A stretch of DNA of 64,000 nucleotides from Pedobacter chitinilyticus (GTDB taxonomy: Bacteria; Bacteroidota; Bacteroidia; Sphingobacteriales; Sphingobacteriaceae), in contig NZ_QMHN01000007.1 in the NCBI RefSeq assembly GCF_003313385.1, forward strand, positions 229,045-293,044. Direction: 5' to 3'. The notes beneath the pieces were generated by a model that was not told where the DNA came from, searched no databases, and was given only the letters and a program-made list of their open reading frames with translations. The position numbers and the translations under genes were made by a program. Below are positions 25,972-35,203 of this stretch, piece after piece (position 1 is the stretch's first letter; every line of letters starts with the position of its first letter).

Positions 25972-25995
25972 CTTAGTGTAAACAAAACACTAAGC
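25971..25995. promoter_or_regulatory. Candidate operator: 9-bp perfect dyad at the MFS transcription start
   Basis: GCTTAGTGT at 25971-25979 and its exact inverse ACACTAAGC at 25987-25995 with a 7-nt spacer. It begins at the last base of the -7 box and ends 2 bp before the ATG, so a repressor bound here would block initiation. It has no T tail and is not a terminator. Confidence 0.6.
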
Positions 25996-25997
25996 AG

Positions 25998-27212
25998 ATG
26001 TTATTGAACAAAAAACTCATTCCCCTCACTTTTGGCGGTTTAGGAATAGGCATTACAGAATTTGTAATGATGGGACTATTGCCTGATATTGCCAAAGACC
26101 TATCCATCACCATTCCAGAAGCAGGCCACCTAATTTCGGCTTATGCTCTAGGCGTAGTGATTGGAGCGCCTTTATTGGCCATTATTGCTGGTAAATATCC
26201 ACCAAAATATATCTTAATTGCTTTGATGGGATTATTTACGGTGTTTAATGCACTATCTGCCTTTGCACCTAGTTATACCTCACTATTTATCGCCAGACTA
26301 TTTTCGGGCTTACCACACGGTGCTTTTTTTGGTGTGGGTTCTGTAGTGGCCAGCCGTATTGCTCCAAAAGGAAAAGAAGCACAGGCAGTTTCCTTAATGT
26401 TTGCAGGTCTTACGATAGCCAACTTATTCGGGGTCCCATTGGGTACTTATATTGGACATAATTTTTCGTGGCGATATTCTTTTGCCATTGTAGCGATAGT
26501 AGGTATCATCACCTTATTTAGTCTTAAATATTGGTTACCATATTTACCAGCGGTTAAAAATCGTGACATTAAGAGTGAGCTTAGCTTTTTTGCTAAACGT
26601 GAGGCATGGATCATTATCCTGATGATTTCTATTGGTACTGGCGGACTATTCTGCTGGATCAGCTACATTGCACCGTTGATGACTGATGTTGCTGGCTTTG
26701 CAGAAAGTAGTGTAACCTATATTTTAATGCTGGCTGGCTTGGGCATGTTACTGGGTAATTTTGCTGGTGGTTATTTGGCCGACAAATTTTCTCCTGCCAA
26801 GGCATGTGCAGCGCTACTACTTGCCATGTGCACTATTTTGGTGATCGTATTCTTCGTTTCATCCAGTCCAACATTAGCATTAATTACTACCTTTTTAACT
26901 GGCGCTATTGCGTTTGCTTGTGCGGCGCCTATCCAAATGCTGATGATTAAAACAGCTACAGGTTCCGAGATGATTGCTGCTTCGGTCAGTCAAGCGAGCT
27001 TTAACATAGGTAATGCTTTAGGCGCACTATTTGGTGGCTTTCCTCTGGTTTATGGTCTAAGCTACAACTACCCTTCTTTAGTGGGTGCAGGCATGGCACT
27101 AAGTGGGTCTTTTTTTGCTTATTGGTTGATCAGAAGGTTTTCAAAAATGAAAGTTCAAGAAGAAGTGACTAATGAAGTTGAGGTAGAAGAAGCGGTAACG
27201 GAAGTAGTTTAG
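25998..27212 (+). CDS. MFS transporter, AraJ-like
   Basis: 404 residues with 12 membrane helices. It matches the AraJ / sugar-efflux branch of the major facilitator superfamily: GITEFVMMGLLPDIAKDL (about 18-35), the motif-A-like loop before IARLFSGLPHGAFFGVGSVVASRIAP, and GNFAGGYLADKF. Family members export sugars, drugs or metabolites using the proton gradient; substrate unknown. A perfect dyad between the -7 box and the ATG suggests local repressor control, but no regulator gene is adjacent. Confidence 0.9.
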   Translation: MLLNKKLIPLTFGGLGIGITEFVMMGLLPDIAKDLSITIPEAGHLISAYALGVVIGAPLLAIIAGKYPPKYILIALMGLFTVFNALSAFAPSYTSLFIARLFSGLPHGAFFGVGSVVASRIAPKGKEAQAVSLMFAGLTIANLFGVPLGTYIGHNFSWRYSFAIVAIVGIITLFSLKYWLPYLPAVKNRDIKSELSFFAKREAWIIILMISIGTGGLFCWISYIAPLMTDVAGFAESSVTYILMLAGLGMLLGNFAGGYLADKFSPAKACAALLLAMCTILVIVFFVSSSPTLALITTFLTGAIAFACAAPIQMLMIKTATGSEMIAASVSQASFNIGNALGALFGGFPLVYGLSYNYPSLVGAGMALSGSFFAYWLIRRFSKMKVQEEVTNEVEVEEAVTEVV

Positions 27213-27255
27213 TTTTTATTACCTTAGACATTTTAGAACTTTTAAGTTCTTTGAA

Positions 27256-27300
27256 TAAAAAAGCGGAGCAAACTTTAAGTGTCTACTCCGCTTTCTTTTT
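27256..27300. terminator. Bidirectional terminator between MFS gene and msrB
   Basis: Stem AAAGCGGAG / CTCCGCTTT with a 17-nt loop, A-run on the left and T-run on the right, so it can serve both convergent genes. Confidence 0.85.
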
Positions 27301-27331
27301 CAATATGGCCAGCATTTCTGAATACTTTAGA

Positions 27332-27823
27332 CTATTGCTCTTTTTTATCAGGCACAAAAGTCATGGAGACAGAATTTACACAATGACGGGTATTTTTAGA
27401 AGTTAAAAATTCACCAACAAACACATGGCCAAGGTGTGCATCGCAATTTGCACAAACTATTTCTGTTCTGCTTCCATCGGCATCAGGAATACGTTTTACC
27501 GCTCCTTTAATTTCATCATCAAACGCTGGCCAGCCGCAATGTGCATCAAACTTCGAATCTGATTTGTATAAAGGTGCGTTACATCTTTTACAGATATAAG
27601 TTCCCTTCTCAAAAAACTGATCGTATTTGCCCGTTCCTGGATATTCAGTGCCTTTATTTACAATTACTCTCTCTTCTTCGGGTGTTAACTTATTCCATTC
27701 CATTTTCTTTGTAGTTTTTGATGGGGTTTCTTTCTTTTCTTCCTTTTGCTGGGCGCAAGCCGAAAAACCTGTACTCAGTGCAAGTAAGCCAATGAGTGTG
27801 ATACGGTTAAAAATTGATTTCAT
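27332..27823 (-). CDS. msrB: Peptide-methionine (R)-S-oxide reductase, lipoprotein form
   Basis: 163 residues. MsrB reduces methionine-R-sulfoxide in proteins. The lipoprotein signal (lipobox FSAC, Cys about residue 23) places it in the periplasm or outer membrane. Seen in the domain: the two zinc CxxC pairs (ICKRC and VCANC), HCGWPAF, GHVF, and the catalytic Cys in TRHCVNS near the C-terminus. A Lys/Glu-rich linker follows the lipobox. The gene stands alone between terminators. Confidence 0.95.
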   Translation of the reverse strand: MKSIFNRITLIGLLALSTGFSACAQQKEEKKETPSKTTKKMEWNKLTPEEERVIVNKGTEYPGTGKYDQFFEKGTYICKRCNAPLYKSDSKFDAHCGWPAFDDEIKGAVKRIPDADGSRTEIVCANCDAHLGHVFVGEFLTSKNTRHCVNSVSMTFVPDKKEQ

Positions 27824-27923
27824 GGCGGTTTACATTTGTGATGGGCCTATGCCTTTAAACAAAAATAAGCATTAATCGTTTGTTGATTTTCATGCTGAAG
27901 TAAGTTTTGTACTTCTTGTAAAA

Positions 27924-27960
27924 AGAAAAAGCGCCCCAAAATTTGGGACGCTTTTAAAAA
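27924..27960 (-). terminator. Intrinsic terminator of sucD
   Basis: Near-perfect 14-bp stem (AAAAGCGCCCCAAA / TTTGGGACGCTTTT) with a 1-nt centre as drawn, probably opening to a small loop, and T-rich tail on the minus strand; 16 bp after the sucD stop. Confidence 0.8.
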
Positions 27961-27975
27961 TAATATTTGTCGAGA

Positions 27976-28848
27976 CTATTTTTTCAATAATGCAGCCATT
28001 GCAGCACCAATTTCCGCAGGGCTCTCTACTACAGTGATACCACACTCACGCATGATTTTCATTTTTGCAGCAGCAGTATCATCAGCACCACCAACAATAG
28101 CACCAGCGTGACCCATTCTACGTCCCGCAGGAGCAGTTTGACCAGCGATGAAACCTACTACTGGTTTAGTACCGTTTTCTTTGATCCAACGAGCAGCTTC
28201 TGCTTCCATGCCACCACCAATTTCACCAATCATGATGATACCTTCAGTTTCTGGATCGTTCATCAACAATTCAACTGCTTCTTTTGTAGGCGTACCAATA
28301 ATTGGGTCACCACCGATACCGATAGCAGTAGTAATACCTAAACCAGCTTTAACTACTTGGTCAACTGCTTCGTAAGTTAAAGTACCAGATTTAGAAACTA
28401 CACCAACTGTACCTTTTTTGAAAATAAAACCTGGCATGATACCAATTTTAGCTTCATCAGCAGTGATTACGCCTGGGCAGTTAGGACCGATTAAACGGCT
28501 ATCTTTATCCGAAAGGTAAGATTTTACCGCAATCATGTCTTTAGTTGGGATACCTTCAGTAATACAAACGATCACTTTAATTCCAGCCTCAGCTGCTTCC
28601 ATAATAGCATCAGCTGCAAATGCAGGAGGTACGAAAATAATAGATACATCAGCGCCAGCCTTATCAACCGCGTCTTTAACTGTGTTAAAAACAGGTCTGC
28701 CTAAATGTTCCTGACCGCCCTTGCCAGGGGTTACCCCACCAACAACATTTGTACCGTAAGCTATCATTTGTTCAGCATGGTAAGTACCTTCATTTCCAGT
28801 AAAACCCTGAACAATTACTTTAGAATCTTTATTTACTAAAACACTCAT
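27976..28848 (-). CDS. sucD: Succinyl-CoA ligase, alpha subunit
   Basis: 290 residues from the ATG at 28848, the standard SucD length; an upstream TTG at 28869 lies inside the promoter and is rejected. With SucB it interconverts succinyl-CoA and succinate in the TCA cycle with substrate-level NTP formation. Visible: the CoA-binding Rossmann start (VQGFTGNEGTYHAEQM), GGVTPGKGG, GPNCPG, and the phosphohistidine loop GHAGAIVGG. sucB is not adjacent, unlike the sucCD order of enterobacteria. Confidence 0.97.
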   Translation of the reverse strand: MSVLVNKDSKVIVQGFTGNEGTYHAEQMIAYGTNVVGGVTPGKGGQEHLGRPVFNTVKDAVDKAGADVSIIFVPPAFAADAIMEAAEAGIKVIVCITEGIPTKDMIAVKSYLSDKDSRLIGPNCPGVITADEAKIGIMPGFIFKKGTVGVVSKSGTLTYEAVDQVVKAGLGITTAIGIGGDPIIGTPTKEAVELLMNDPETEGIIMIGEIGGGMEAEAARWIKENGTKPVVGFIAGQTAPAGRRMGHAGAIVGGADDTAAAKMKIMRECGITVVESPAEIGAAMAALLKK

Positions 28849-28866
28849 TGTATCTATTTTTTTGTG

Positions 28867-28874
28867 CAAACTTA
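28867..28874 (-). promoter_or_regulatory. -7 promoter box for sucD
   Basis: TAAGTTTG on the minus strand, 18 bp before the chosen ATG. It overlaps the alternative upstream TTG start, which argues for the ATG at 28848. Confidence 0.5.
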
Positions 28875-29002
28875 AGGTAAATGCTACGGAATGTCAACTC
28901 TAAAAGTATATTATTTCTTATCTACTTATTTCTTTACAAATCATACAGGTATGATATTGATATCTGACTAAAAACGATTTATTTTTAAGCACTATTTCAT
29001 AC

Positions 29003-29701
29003 ATGGAAAAAACTTTCGCAGACCACGTCATTGATTTCAATTGCCACTTGCATTATGAGGGTAAACTACCCGATGGTTTCCAAGTGATGAACCCTTATAT
29101 GGATAACCTTGAAACCATGGTGGTGATGCAGCAATTTTACCACAAATATTATAATGACTTCGCTCAAAGGAAATTCATCGTGGGTATTAATCCCAGCCGT
29201 CATGGCGCTGGGGTAACGGGTGTTCCATTTACGGACACCAAGCGATTGGAAAGTGTTTGTGGCATCAAAATGCAATCGGCGCATACACACGAAATTTCTT
29301 CTGTATTTATATATGATATGATTGAAGCATATGGTGGGGCTGCTTCTTTTTATCGAGATTTCTATATCAATTCTCCTTTTCCTTTGGCTATTATTCGCAG
29401 GGCGAAAGATGGCAAGTGGCTAAATGCCAATTATTATGACGACCCCGAGTTGTTTGAAATGGTGAAAGATTTCATGATTTCTTCTTTAAGGAAACACATC
29501 AGTTTGGGCCTAGACACCTCTGAAGTTTTTGTTTTGGGCAAGAAAAATACTGATTTCATCCAGAAAATCAATCGAAAGGAAAAATTATTCGAAAAACTAA
29601 CCATATTGGAACATCCTCGATTTATTCAGCAATACAAATCCAGGGAAAAACAGCTTTATATCGAAAAATACTTACGAGCATTAAAAAATATAGCCGATTA
29701 A
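29003..29701 (+). CDS. SMUG1-like uracil-DNA glycosylase family protein (DUF4918 type)
   Basis: 232 residues. The motif GINPSRHGAGVTGVPFTD (about 62-79) matches the UDG-superfamily motif A of the SMUG1 branch (G-x-N-P, then TGVPF). The second motif is expected in LEHPRFIQQY near the C-terminus, replacing the usual HPSP. Members remove uracil or oxidised pyrimidines from DNA, but this subfamily is little studied, so the activity is inferred. Single gene, no repair partner adjacent. Confidence 0.8.
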   Translation: MEKTFADHVIDFNCHLHYEGKLPDGFQVMNPYMDNLETMVVMQQFYHKYYNDFAQRKFIVGINPSRHGAGVTGVPFTDTKRLESVCGIKMQSAHTHEISSVFIYDMIEAYGGAASFYRDFYINSPFPLAIIRRAKDGKWLNANYYDDPELFEMVKDFMISSLRKHISLGLDTSEVFVLGKKNTDFIQKINRKEKLFEKLTILEHPRFIQQYKSREKQLYIEKYLRALKNIAD

Positions 29702-29845
29702 TGCGTGTTTCTAACCAACAATACCTCATTAAGGAATAAAAGGACAACTTTCCATAAAAATCTAACAATAAATTCTCGTAAAAGAGAATTTTAACGATAT
29801 TTACTTATCAGTTCTCGAGCTAAGACTAACTATAAAACATTAAAA

Positions 29846-30547
29846 ATGATAGATACGCTGTTGAGCTACGATTATGCCTGGAAACCTTATTCCACTGGAC
29901 AATCGCTAGATACAGACAAAACCCATATTTTCAGGATTGACATCAACAATCATTTCCAGAAAATCAAAAAAGGATTAGCAGATGTACTATCTGAACGCGA
30001 ACAGGAAAAGGCGAGTAGGATGTTTATCCAAAAAGACAAAGAGCGTTATGTGGTTAGTAAATTCTGTTTACGTAGTATCTTATCGCTGTGCCTAAATACC
30101 AGTCCGCAAGAAATTGATTTTATTTTTCACGAATTTAGAAAGCCAACCGTTAAGGGAATAGAGTTTAATATTAGCCATACCGGTGATTATGTACTGATTG
30201 CGATTAGTCCAAGGGCTGTAGGCATTGATATCGAGATCATCAATGAAGAATTCGATTTCAAATCCATCTTAGACATTACCTTTTCTAAAAATGAAATTGC
30301 TTTTATTGGAGAAAAACGGGTAGATCCTAAGAACTTTTACGTGATGTGGACCCGAAAGGAAGCCTTGTTAAAAGCGAGTGGCGAAGGGGTAAGCGACAAC
30401 CTCCATTTGATAGAGTGCCTGAATGAACAGCTGCGTTGGGATGAGGAAATTTTTAAAATGCGAACTTTCACCATTGGCGAAAATTATGTGGCCAGCATTG
30501 CTACGGCTTTAGATCAAAAGGAATTGATATTATGGAATTGGGTTTAA
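29846..30547 (+). CDS. 4'-phosphopantetheinyl transferase (Sfp type)
   Basis: 233 residues. It transfers the phosphopantetheine arm of CoA to carrier proteins. Diagnostic motifs: FNISHTGDYVLIAIS, VGIDIEI (Mg-binding Asp/Glu) and FYVMWTRKEALLKASGEG. The length fits the Sfp/Gsp class rather than AcpS. No PKS or NRPS genes are in the window, so its carrier protein may be elsewhere or it may serve fatty acid synthesis. Confidence 0.93.
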   Translation: MIDTLLSYDYAWKPYSTGQSLDTDKTHIFRIDINNHFQKIKKGLADVLSEREQEKASRMFIQKDKERYVVSKFCLRSILSLCLNTSPQEIDFIFHEFRKPTVKGIEFNISHTGDYVLIAISPRAVGIDIEIINEEFDFKSILDITFSKNEIAFIGEKRVDPKNFYVMWTRKEALLKASGEGVSDNLHLIECLNEQLRWDEEIFKMRTFTIGENYVASIATALDQKELILWNWV

Positions 30548-30595
30548 CTCATCGATTAGATCAACTTGTTAAACCCATTTCTGCTATTTAAGCAA

Positions 30596-31879
30596 CTATT
30601 CTTTCATGATATTCTCTTCCTCGGCCATTTCAATAGCTGATGGACTGGTTGCTCTCAGGTATTTTGCCTCATCAAATTCATTTTCACTTTTAGCAATCAC
30701 AATAGAAGCAATACCGTTTCCAATCATGTTGGTAATGGCCCTGGCCTCGCTCATGAACCTATCTACGCCAAGTAAAATGGCGATATGTTCTACTGGCATG
30801 ATCTTTAAAGCTGTAAGTGTACTTGCTAACACAATAAAGCCACTTCCCGTAACTCCTGCAGCACCTTTACTGGTCACCATCAGTACCATCATAATAGAAA
30901 CCTGCTCACCAATGGTTAAATCAATACCAAATACTTGCGTGAGAAAAATAACGGCCATGGCCAGATAAATAGAAGTGCCATCAAGGTTAAAGGAATAGCC
31001 TGTTGGAATCACCAAACCCACTACCGATTTATTACAACCGATATCTTCCATTTTTTTCATCATACTTGGCAATACCGATTCAGAGGAAGAAGTTCCTAAA
31101 ACGATTAAAATCTCCTGACGGATGAACTTCAAGTATTTCCATAAACTGAATTTATAGTAACGGCAAATGGCGTTAAGCACTACAAAAATGAACAGGAAAC
31201 AAGTTAAATATACTGCTCCCATCAGTTTGGCCATCGGCAATAAGGTGTGTAAACCAAATTTACCCACGCTATAGGCCATTCCGCCAAAAGCGCCTAGAGG
31301 TGCCAAACGCATGATCACTTTCATCATGTTAAATAACACCTTGGCTATTTTATCAAAAGTGATTAATAACGATTGTCCCGTTTGCCCCATTTTACTTAAT
31401 CCGTAGCCAAATAAGATGGCGAACACGAGTATTTGTAAAATTTCACCTTTTGAAAAGGCCTCGAAAATATTTTTAGGAAAGATATGTGCAATAAATTCTA
31501 GCCAGTTAATAGATCCTGCCTGTTTAGCATAAGCATCCATTTTGGCTACATCACCTGCGGGTACTTCTACCCCTACTCCTGGCTTCAATACGTTGGCTAC
31601 CACCAAACCAATGACGATAGCAATGGTAGTGACAATTTCAAAGTAAAGTAGTGCTTTACCTCCAACAATCCCCACTTTTTTCATATCGCCCATGTGGGCA
31701 ATACCGAGCACAATGGTGAAAAAGATGATCGGAGCGATCAGCATACTGATCATGTTAATAAAACTCTTACTGATGAGTTCGGCATGCGGAGCAAAACCTG
31801 GATAGATTACGCCCACTAAAATACCTAACGATATAGCCACAAGGACCTGAAAAGTTAGGTTGGAAACAATTTTCTTCAT
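30596..31879 (-). CDS. Dicarboxylate/amino acid:cation symporter (DAACS family)
   Basis: 427 residues, 8 helices and two re-entrant loops. Motifs of the GltP/DctA family: GTSSSESVLP (hairpin 1 serine-rich motif), PTGYSFNLDGT, SKGAAGVTGSGFIVLA and the NMIGNGIA end. It imports C4-dicarboxylates or Glu/Asp with H+ or Na+. Which substrate is used cannot be decided here; the gene name dctA is therefore not assigned. A TATCTTTC sequence (one base off the -7 box) lies at 31903-31910. Confidence 0.93.
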   Translation of the reverse strand: MKKIVSNLTFQVLVAISLGILVGVIYPGFAPHAELISKSFINMISMLIAPIIFFTIVLGIAHMGDMKKVGIVGGKALLYFEIVTTIAIVIGLVVANVLKPGVGVEVPAGDVAKMDAYAKQAGSINWLEFIAHIFPKNIFEAFSKGEILQILVFAILFGYGLSKMGQTGQSLLITFDKIAKVLFNMMKVIMRLAPLGAFGGMAYSVGKFGLHTLLPMAKLMGAVYLTCFLFIFVVLNAICRYYKFSLWKYLKFIRQEILIVLGTSSSESVLPSMMKKMEDIGCNKSVVGLVIPTGYSFNLDGTSIYLAMAVIFLTQVFGIDLTIGEQVSIMMVLMVTSKGAAGVTGSGFIVLASTLTALKIMPVEHIAILLGVDRFMSEARAITNMIGNGIASIVIAKSENEFDEAKYLRATSPSAIEMAEEENIMKE

Positions 31880-31989
31880 GTTTAGTATCGGTTTGAAGCT
31901 GGAAAGATAATAACATATTTCGAATATGTATCAATACTCCTTTATCCATTTGATACGCTCCATTACCCGAATTAAAAACTTTAGTTTTG

Positions 31990-31997
31990 TATATTTG
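31990..31997 (+). promoter_or_regulatory. -7 promoter box for the 32018 lipoprotein gene
   Basis: TATATTTG, exact TAnnTTTG, 20 bp before the ATG. Confidence 0.55.
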
Positions 31998-32017
31998 CTG
32001 TAAATACACAAAAGGCG

Positions 32018-32440
32018 ATGCGTAAACTAAAGTTTGTTTTAATCGGTTTGCTTACAATTGTAGCAATAGGTTATTCCTGTAAAAAGGAACCCGTGGACAG
32101 CAAGCTTTTTGTAGAACGCTACCTCACAGGCAAATGGCCATTAAGGGCGGAAATCAAAAGCACCATTACAAACAATATTTCAAGCCCAAGAGATACCACC
32201 ACCTTTACGCCTATAGATACTACAACCTTTACAAGCGACCTTAAGTTTATTAGAAGAGCAGCAGCCGTTGATTTCACTGTTGATGCGACTGGCGAAAACA
32301 TCAAATTCTCTTCCACCCCAGACAGCACTTGGCATATCGAATACTTGAGAACAGGTTATTTCAAACTGGTTTATACCCGAAAAGAAACGGTTGGCAACAA
32401 TGTGATCTCACACGTTATTGAAAGAGATTTCAGAAAATAA
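32018..32440 (+). CDS. Small hypothetical lipoprotein
   Basis: 140 residues with a lipoprotein signal (lipobox GYSC, Cys about residue 21, then KKEP). The body begins with RYLTGKWPLRAEIKST and is rich in Thr, in the manner of lipocalin-like lipoproteins. Function unknown. It has the same length and N-terminal style as the protein at 10684-11106, but little further similarity by eye. Convergent with the ABC exporter gene, 8 bp apart, with no terminator between. Confidence 0.7.
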   Translation: MRKLKFVLIGLLTIVAIGYSCKKEPVDSKLFVERYLTGKWPLRAEIKSTITNNISSPRDTTTFTPIDTTTFTSDLKFIRRAAAVDFTVDATGENIKFSSTPDSTWHIEYLRTGYFKLVYTRKETVGNNVISHVIERDFRK

Positions 32441-32448
32441 AATGTTTG

Positions 32449-34233
32449 TTAGCCTTTAGCGATACCTACTGACGAAAACTGCAAATCGTACAAACGTTTA
32501 TAATAACCATCCAATTTCAGCAATTGTTGGTGTGTCCCCTTTTCCTTAATCTCTCCCTTATCCAAAACAATAATTAAATCTGCTTTTTGGATGGTCGACA
32601 AACGATGGGCAATGACGATAGAAGTTCTATCCTGCATTAATTTATCAATCGCATTTTGAATCAGCATTTCGGTTTCGGTATCTACCGATGAAGTTGCCTC
32701 ATCCAATACCAAAATGGCAGGCTTGTAAACCAAGGCCCTGATAAAAGAAATCAACTGTGCCTGTCCCGCAGAGAGCGTTGCTCCTCTTTCCATCACATTG
32801 TAATGATAGCCACCTGGCAAACGTTCAATAAAATCATGCGCACCTACTTTTTTGGCCGCTTCCACTACTTCCTCGTATTCAATATCAGGATTATTTAAAG
32901 TAATGTTGTTAAAAATAGTGTCCGAAAAGAGAAAGACATCCTGTAAAACCGTCGCAATATTTCTGCGCAAATAAGATAGATTGTAATCCTGGATATTGTG
33001 TTGATCAATAGTGATGCTTCCTTTTTGGATTTCGTAAAAACGATTCAAGATGTTGATGGTGGAAGATTTCCCCGCCCCAGTAGCGCCTACCAAAGCAATG
33101 GTTTGTCCAGATTTCACCTCAAAAGAAATATCCTTCAATACATATTTTGGATCTTCTTCTCCATCTTGATCGTAGCTGAACCAAACATTTTTGAAAGCAA
33201 TATTGCCATCTAGTTTTTTTGGAGCCAAATTTCCAGAATTTACTGTGATTTCCTGAGTATCCAATACTTTAAAAACACGTTCAGCCCCTACCATGCCCAT
33301 TTGCAAGGTATTAAATTTATCTGCCAGCTCCCTAATTGGCCTAAACAACATGTTGATGAACATGATAAAGGTGGTAATGATTCCTGGATCCAGATCAGGT
33401 TTTGCCAATACCGTCTTAGCACCATACCAAATTAAAAGTCCTAAGGACATTGCCGATATCAGTTCTACTACGGGGAAGAAAATAGAATAGTACCAGTTGG
33501 AACGAATATTGGCATCGCGGTAGCGCGAGTTGATCTTTTCGAACTTTTTATATTCTTGATCCTCTCTGGCGAAATATTGGATAATGGCGATACCGCTGAT
33601 ATGCTCTTGTAAAAAGGTGTTGAGGTTGGATACTTCTGCCCGAACTTCTTGGAAAGCGACTTTTATCGCCTTTTGGAAAATCCTAGTAGCAATGATCAAA
33701 AATGGCATTGGAATTAATACGGCCAAAGTAAGTTTCCAATCCATCCAAAACATGATGGTCATCAGCACAATTACTTGCAGCATATCTCCAATCATGGCAA
33801 TTAATCCTTCGGAGAAGATATCGGCAATGGTCTCCAAATCAGAAACGGTACGGGTAATTAACTGACCAATGGGTGTTTTATCAAAAAACTTCAGTCTTAA
33901 CTTACTGATATGATTAAATACATTGATCCGTAAATCTCTAATGGCAGATTGCCCGAGTTTATTGGTAAGCAGTGTGTGTGCATATTGGAAAATAGTTTGT
34001 AGCACCAACAATACCAACATCAAAATGGTCACGTTTAGCAAACCATAATAATCGCCTTTAAGAATGTGCTTGTCTAAAGTATAACCTACCAAAAGTGGCC
34101 TAGCTGGAGCAATGGCAGCCAATAAGATTGTAAGTGCTACCGACCAGATAAAAATAGCCCGATAAGGCCTTACATAGGCCATTACCCTTTTTAATAAGCT
34201 AAAGTTAAATGCGTCTCCAGTTACTTTTGACAT
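32449..34233 (-). CDS. ABC exporter, fused permease and ATPase
   Basis: 594 residues: an ABC_membrane domain with six helices (about 20-310) and a nucleotide-binding domain (about 340-590). Walker A GATGAGKSST (about 384), Q-loop LQDVFLFSDT, signature LSAGQ (about 488; the usual LSGGQ has Ala here), Walker B ILVLDEATSSVD (about 510), H-loop AHRLST. It resembles the MdlB/YheH half-transporters and MsbA; it works as a homodimer or with a partner encoded elsewhere. Substrate (lipid or drug) unknown. Probably co-directional with truA, 47 bp upstream of it on the minus strand. Confidence 0.93.
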   Translation of the reverse strand: MSKVTGDAFNFSLLKRVMAYVRPYRAIFIWSVALTILLAAIAPARPLLVGYTLDKHILKGDYYGLLNVTILMLVLLVLQTIFQYAHTLLTNKLGQSAIRDLRINVFNHISKLRLKFFDKTPIGQLITRTVSDLETIADIFSEGLIAMIGDMLQVIVLMTIMFWMDWKLTLAVLIPMPFLIIATRIFQKAIKVAFQEVRAEVSNLNTFLQEHISGIAIIQYFAREDQEYKKFEKINSRYRDANIRSNWYYSIFFPVVELISAMSLGLLIWYGAKTVLAKPDLDPGIITTFIMFINMLFRPIRELADKFNTLQMGMVGAERVFKVLDTQEITVNSGNLAPKKLDGNIAFKNVWFSYDQDGEEDPKYVLKDISFEVKSGQTIALVGATGAGKSSTINILNRFYEIQKGSITIDQHNIQDYNLSYLRRNIATVLQDVFLFSDTIFNNITLNNPDIEYEEVVEAAKKVGAHDFIERLPGGYHYNVMERGATLSAGQAQLISFIRALVYKPAILVLDEATSSVDTETEMLIQNAIDKLMQDRTSIVIAHRLSTIQKADLIIVLDKGEIKEKGTHQQLLKLDGYYKRLYDLQFSSVGIAKG

Positions 34234-34280
34234 GTTTAATTAGTTAATTTGATCATTAGCGCATTGGCTAATCATCGCAT

Positions 34281-35030
34281 TTATATATATGGATATTCTA
34301 CCGCCACCAAATAAAGTCCGCAAGCGGGTACAGATTGGCCTGCATTACCTCGGTTTTTACTTTCCACAATTTTTGAAACTTCCTGTACCTCAATATCTCC
34401 TCGACCTACCATTACCAAAGTTCCCATAATTGCTCTCACCATGTTGCGCAAAAACCTATCGGCTTTGATGGTAAAAATAATTCCGTTTGGTTGTAATTCA
34501 AACATTGCATGGCTAATTTTACAGTTATTGGTAAATGTTTGCGTGTTCGATTTACTGAAACAAGAAAAATCGGTGTATTGCAGTAGCAATTGTGCGGCCT
34601 GGTTCATTTTCTCTACATCCAATTCCCCTTTGTACAACCACGATCGATCTAACTTAAACGGATCTTTTTGGAAATGAAGATGGTATTTGTATTCTCTAGC
34701 GGTAGCATCAAAGCGGGCATGAGCATCTGTAGCCACTTCAAAAATACGATGTACGGCAATGCTATAAGGTAGTAGCGCGTTTAATCCTGTAGTTGCATTG
34801 GCGATTTGCTTATGCGTTACATTTACCAAATCGATATGGGCATAAAACTGCGTAGCATGAACACCAGTATCAGTACGTCCGCATCCCAAAGAGACGATTT
34901 CCTGTCTGAAATAGGTGCTTAATGCCTTATCCAAACATTCCTGAACGGTGATTCCGTTAGGCTGCATTTGCCAGCCATGAAAGTCGGTGCCGTTATAGCT
35001 AAGCTCAACGAAATAACGTTTTGTTTCCAA
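34281..35030 (-). CDS. truA: tRNA pseudouridine(38-40) synthase TruA
   Basis: 249 residues. It makes pseudouridine at positions 38-40 of the anticodon arm. Catalytic motif GCGRTDTGVHA with the active Asp (about residue 53), plus RFDATAREYKYHL and RFLRNMVRAIMG. The start is a TTG at 35030; the sequence METKRYFVELSYNGTDFHGWQ matches the normal TruA N-terminus, so the start is right although unusual. The -7 box ends only 5 bp upstream, suggesting a leaderless transcript. Confidence 0.95.
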   Translation of the reverse strand: METKRYFVELSYNGTDFHGWQMQPNGITVQECLDKALSTYFRQEIVSLGCGRTDTGVHATQFYAHIDLVNVTHKQIANATTGLNALLPYSIAVHRIFEVATDAHARFDATAREYKYHLHFQKDPFKLDRSWLYKGELDVEKMNQAAQLLLQYTDFSCFSKSNTQTFTNNCKISHAMFELQPNGIIFTIKADRFLRNMVRAIMGTLVMVGRGDIEVQEVSKIVESKNRGNAGQSVPACGLYLVAVEYPYI

Positions 35031-35035
35031 TGTTG

Positions 35036-35043
35036 CAAAGATA
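35036..35043 (-). promoter_or_regulatory. -7 promoter box for truA, very close to the start codon
   Basis: TATCTTTG on the minus strand, ending 5 bp from the TTG start codon, so transcription should begin at or next to the start codon. Confidence 0.5.
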
Positions 35044-35188
35044 GGTTAATTGTTCAAATTGTTTAATTGCTGAATTGTTAGAAAGCCCAATAGATGGCAA
35101 AACGTTTTCAGTGAGTAGTTAACCAATTCAAACAGCGAACCCGCTCCACAACAATAAAACAATACAACAATTTAACAATACTTTTATT

Positions 35189-35196
35189 TAATTTTG
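35189..35196 (+). promoter_or_regulatory. -7 promoter box for the DUF4293 gene, very close to the start codon
   Basis: TAATTTTG, an exact TAnnTTTG match, 7 bp before the ATG at 35204. Confidence 0.45.
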
Positions 35197-35203
35197 CTCT
35201 ATT

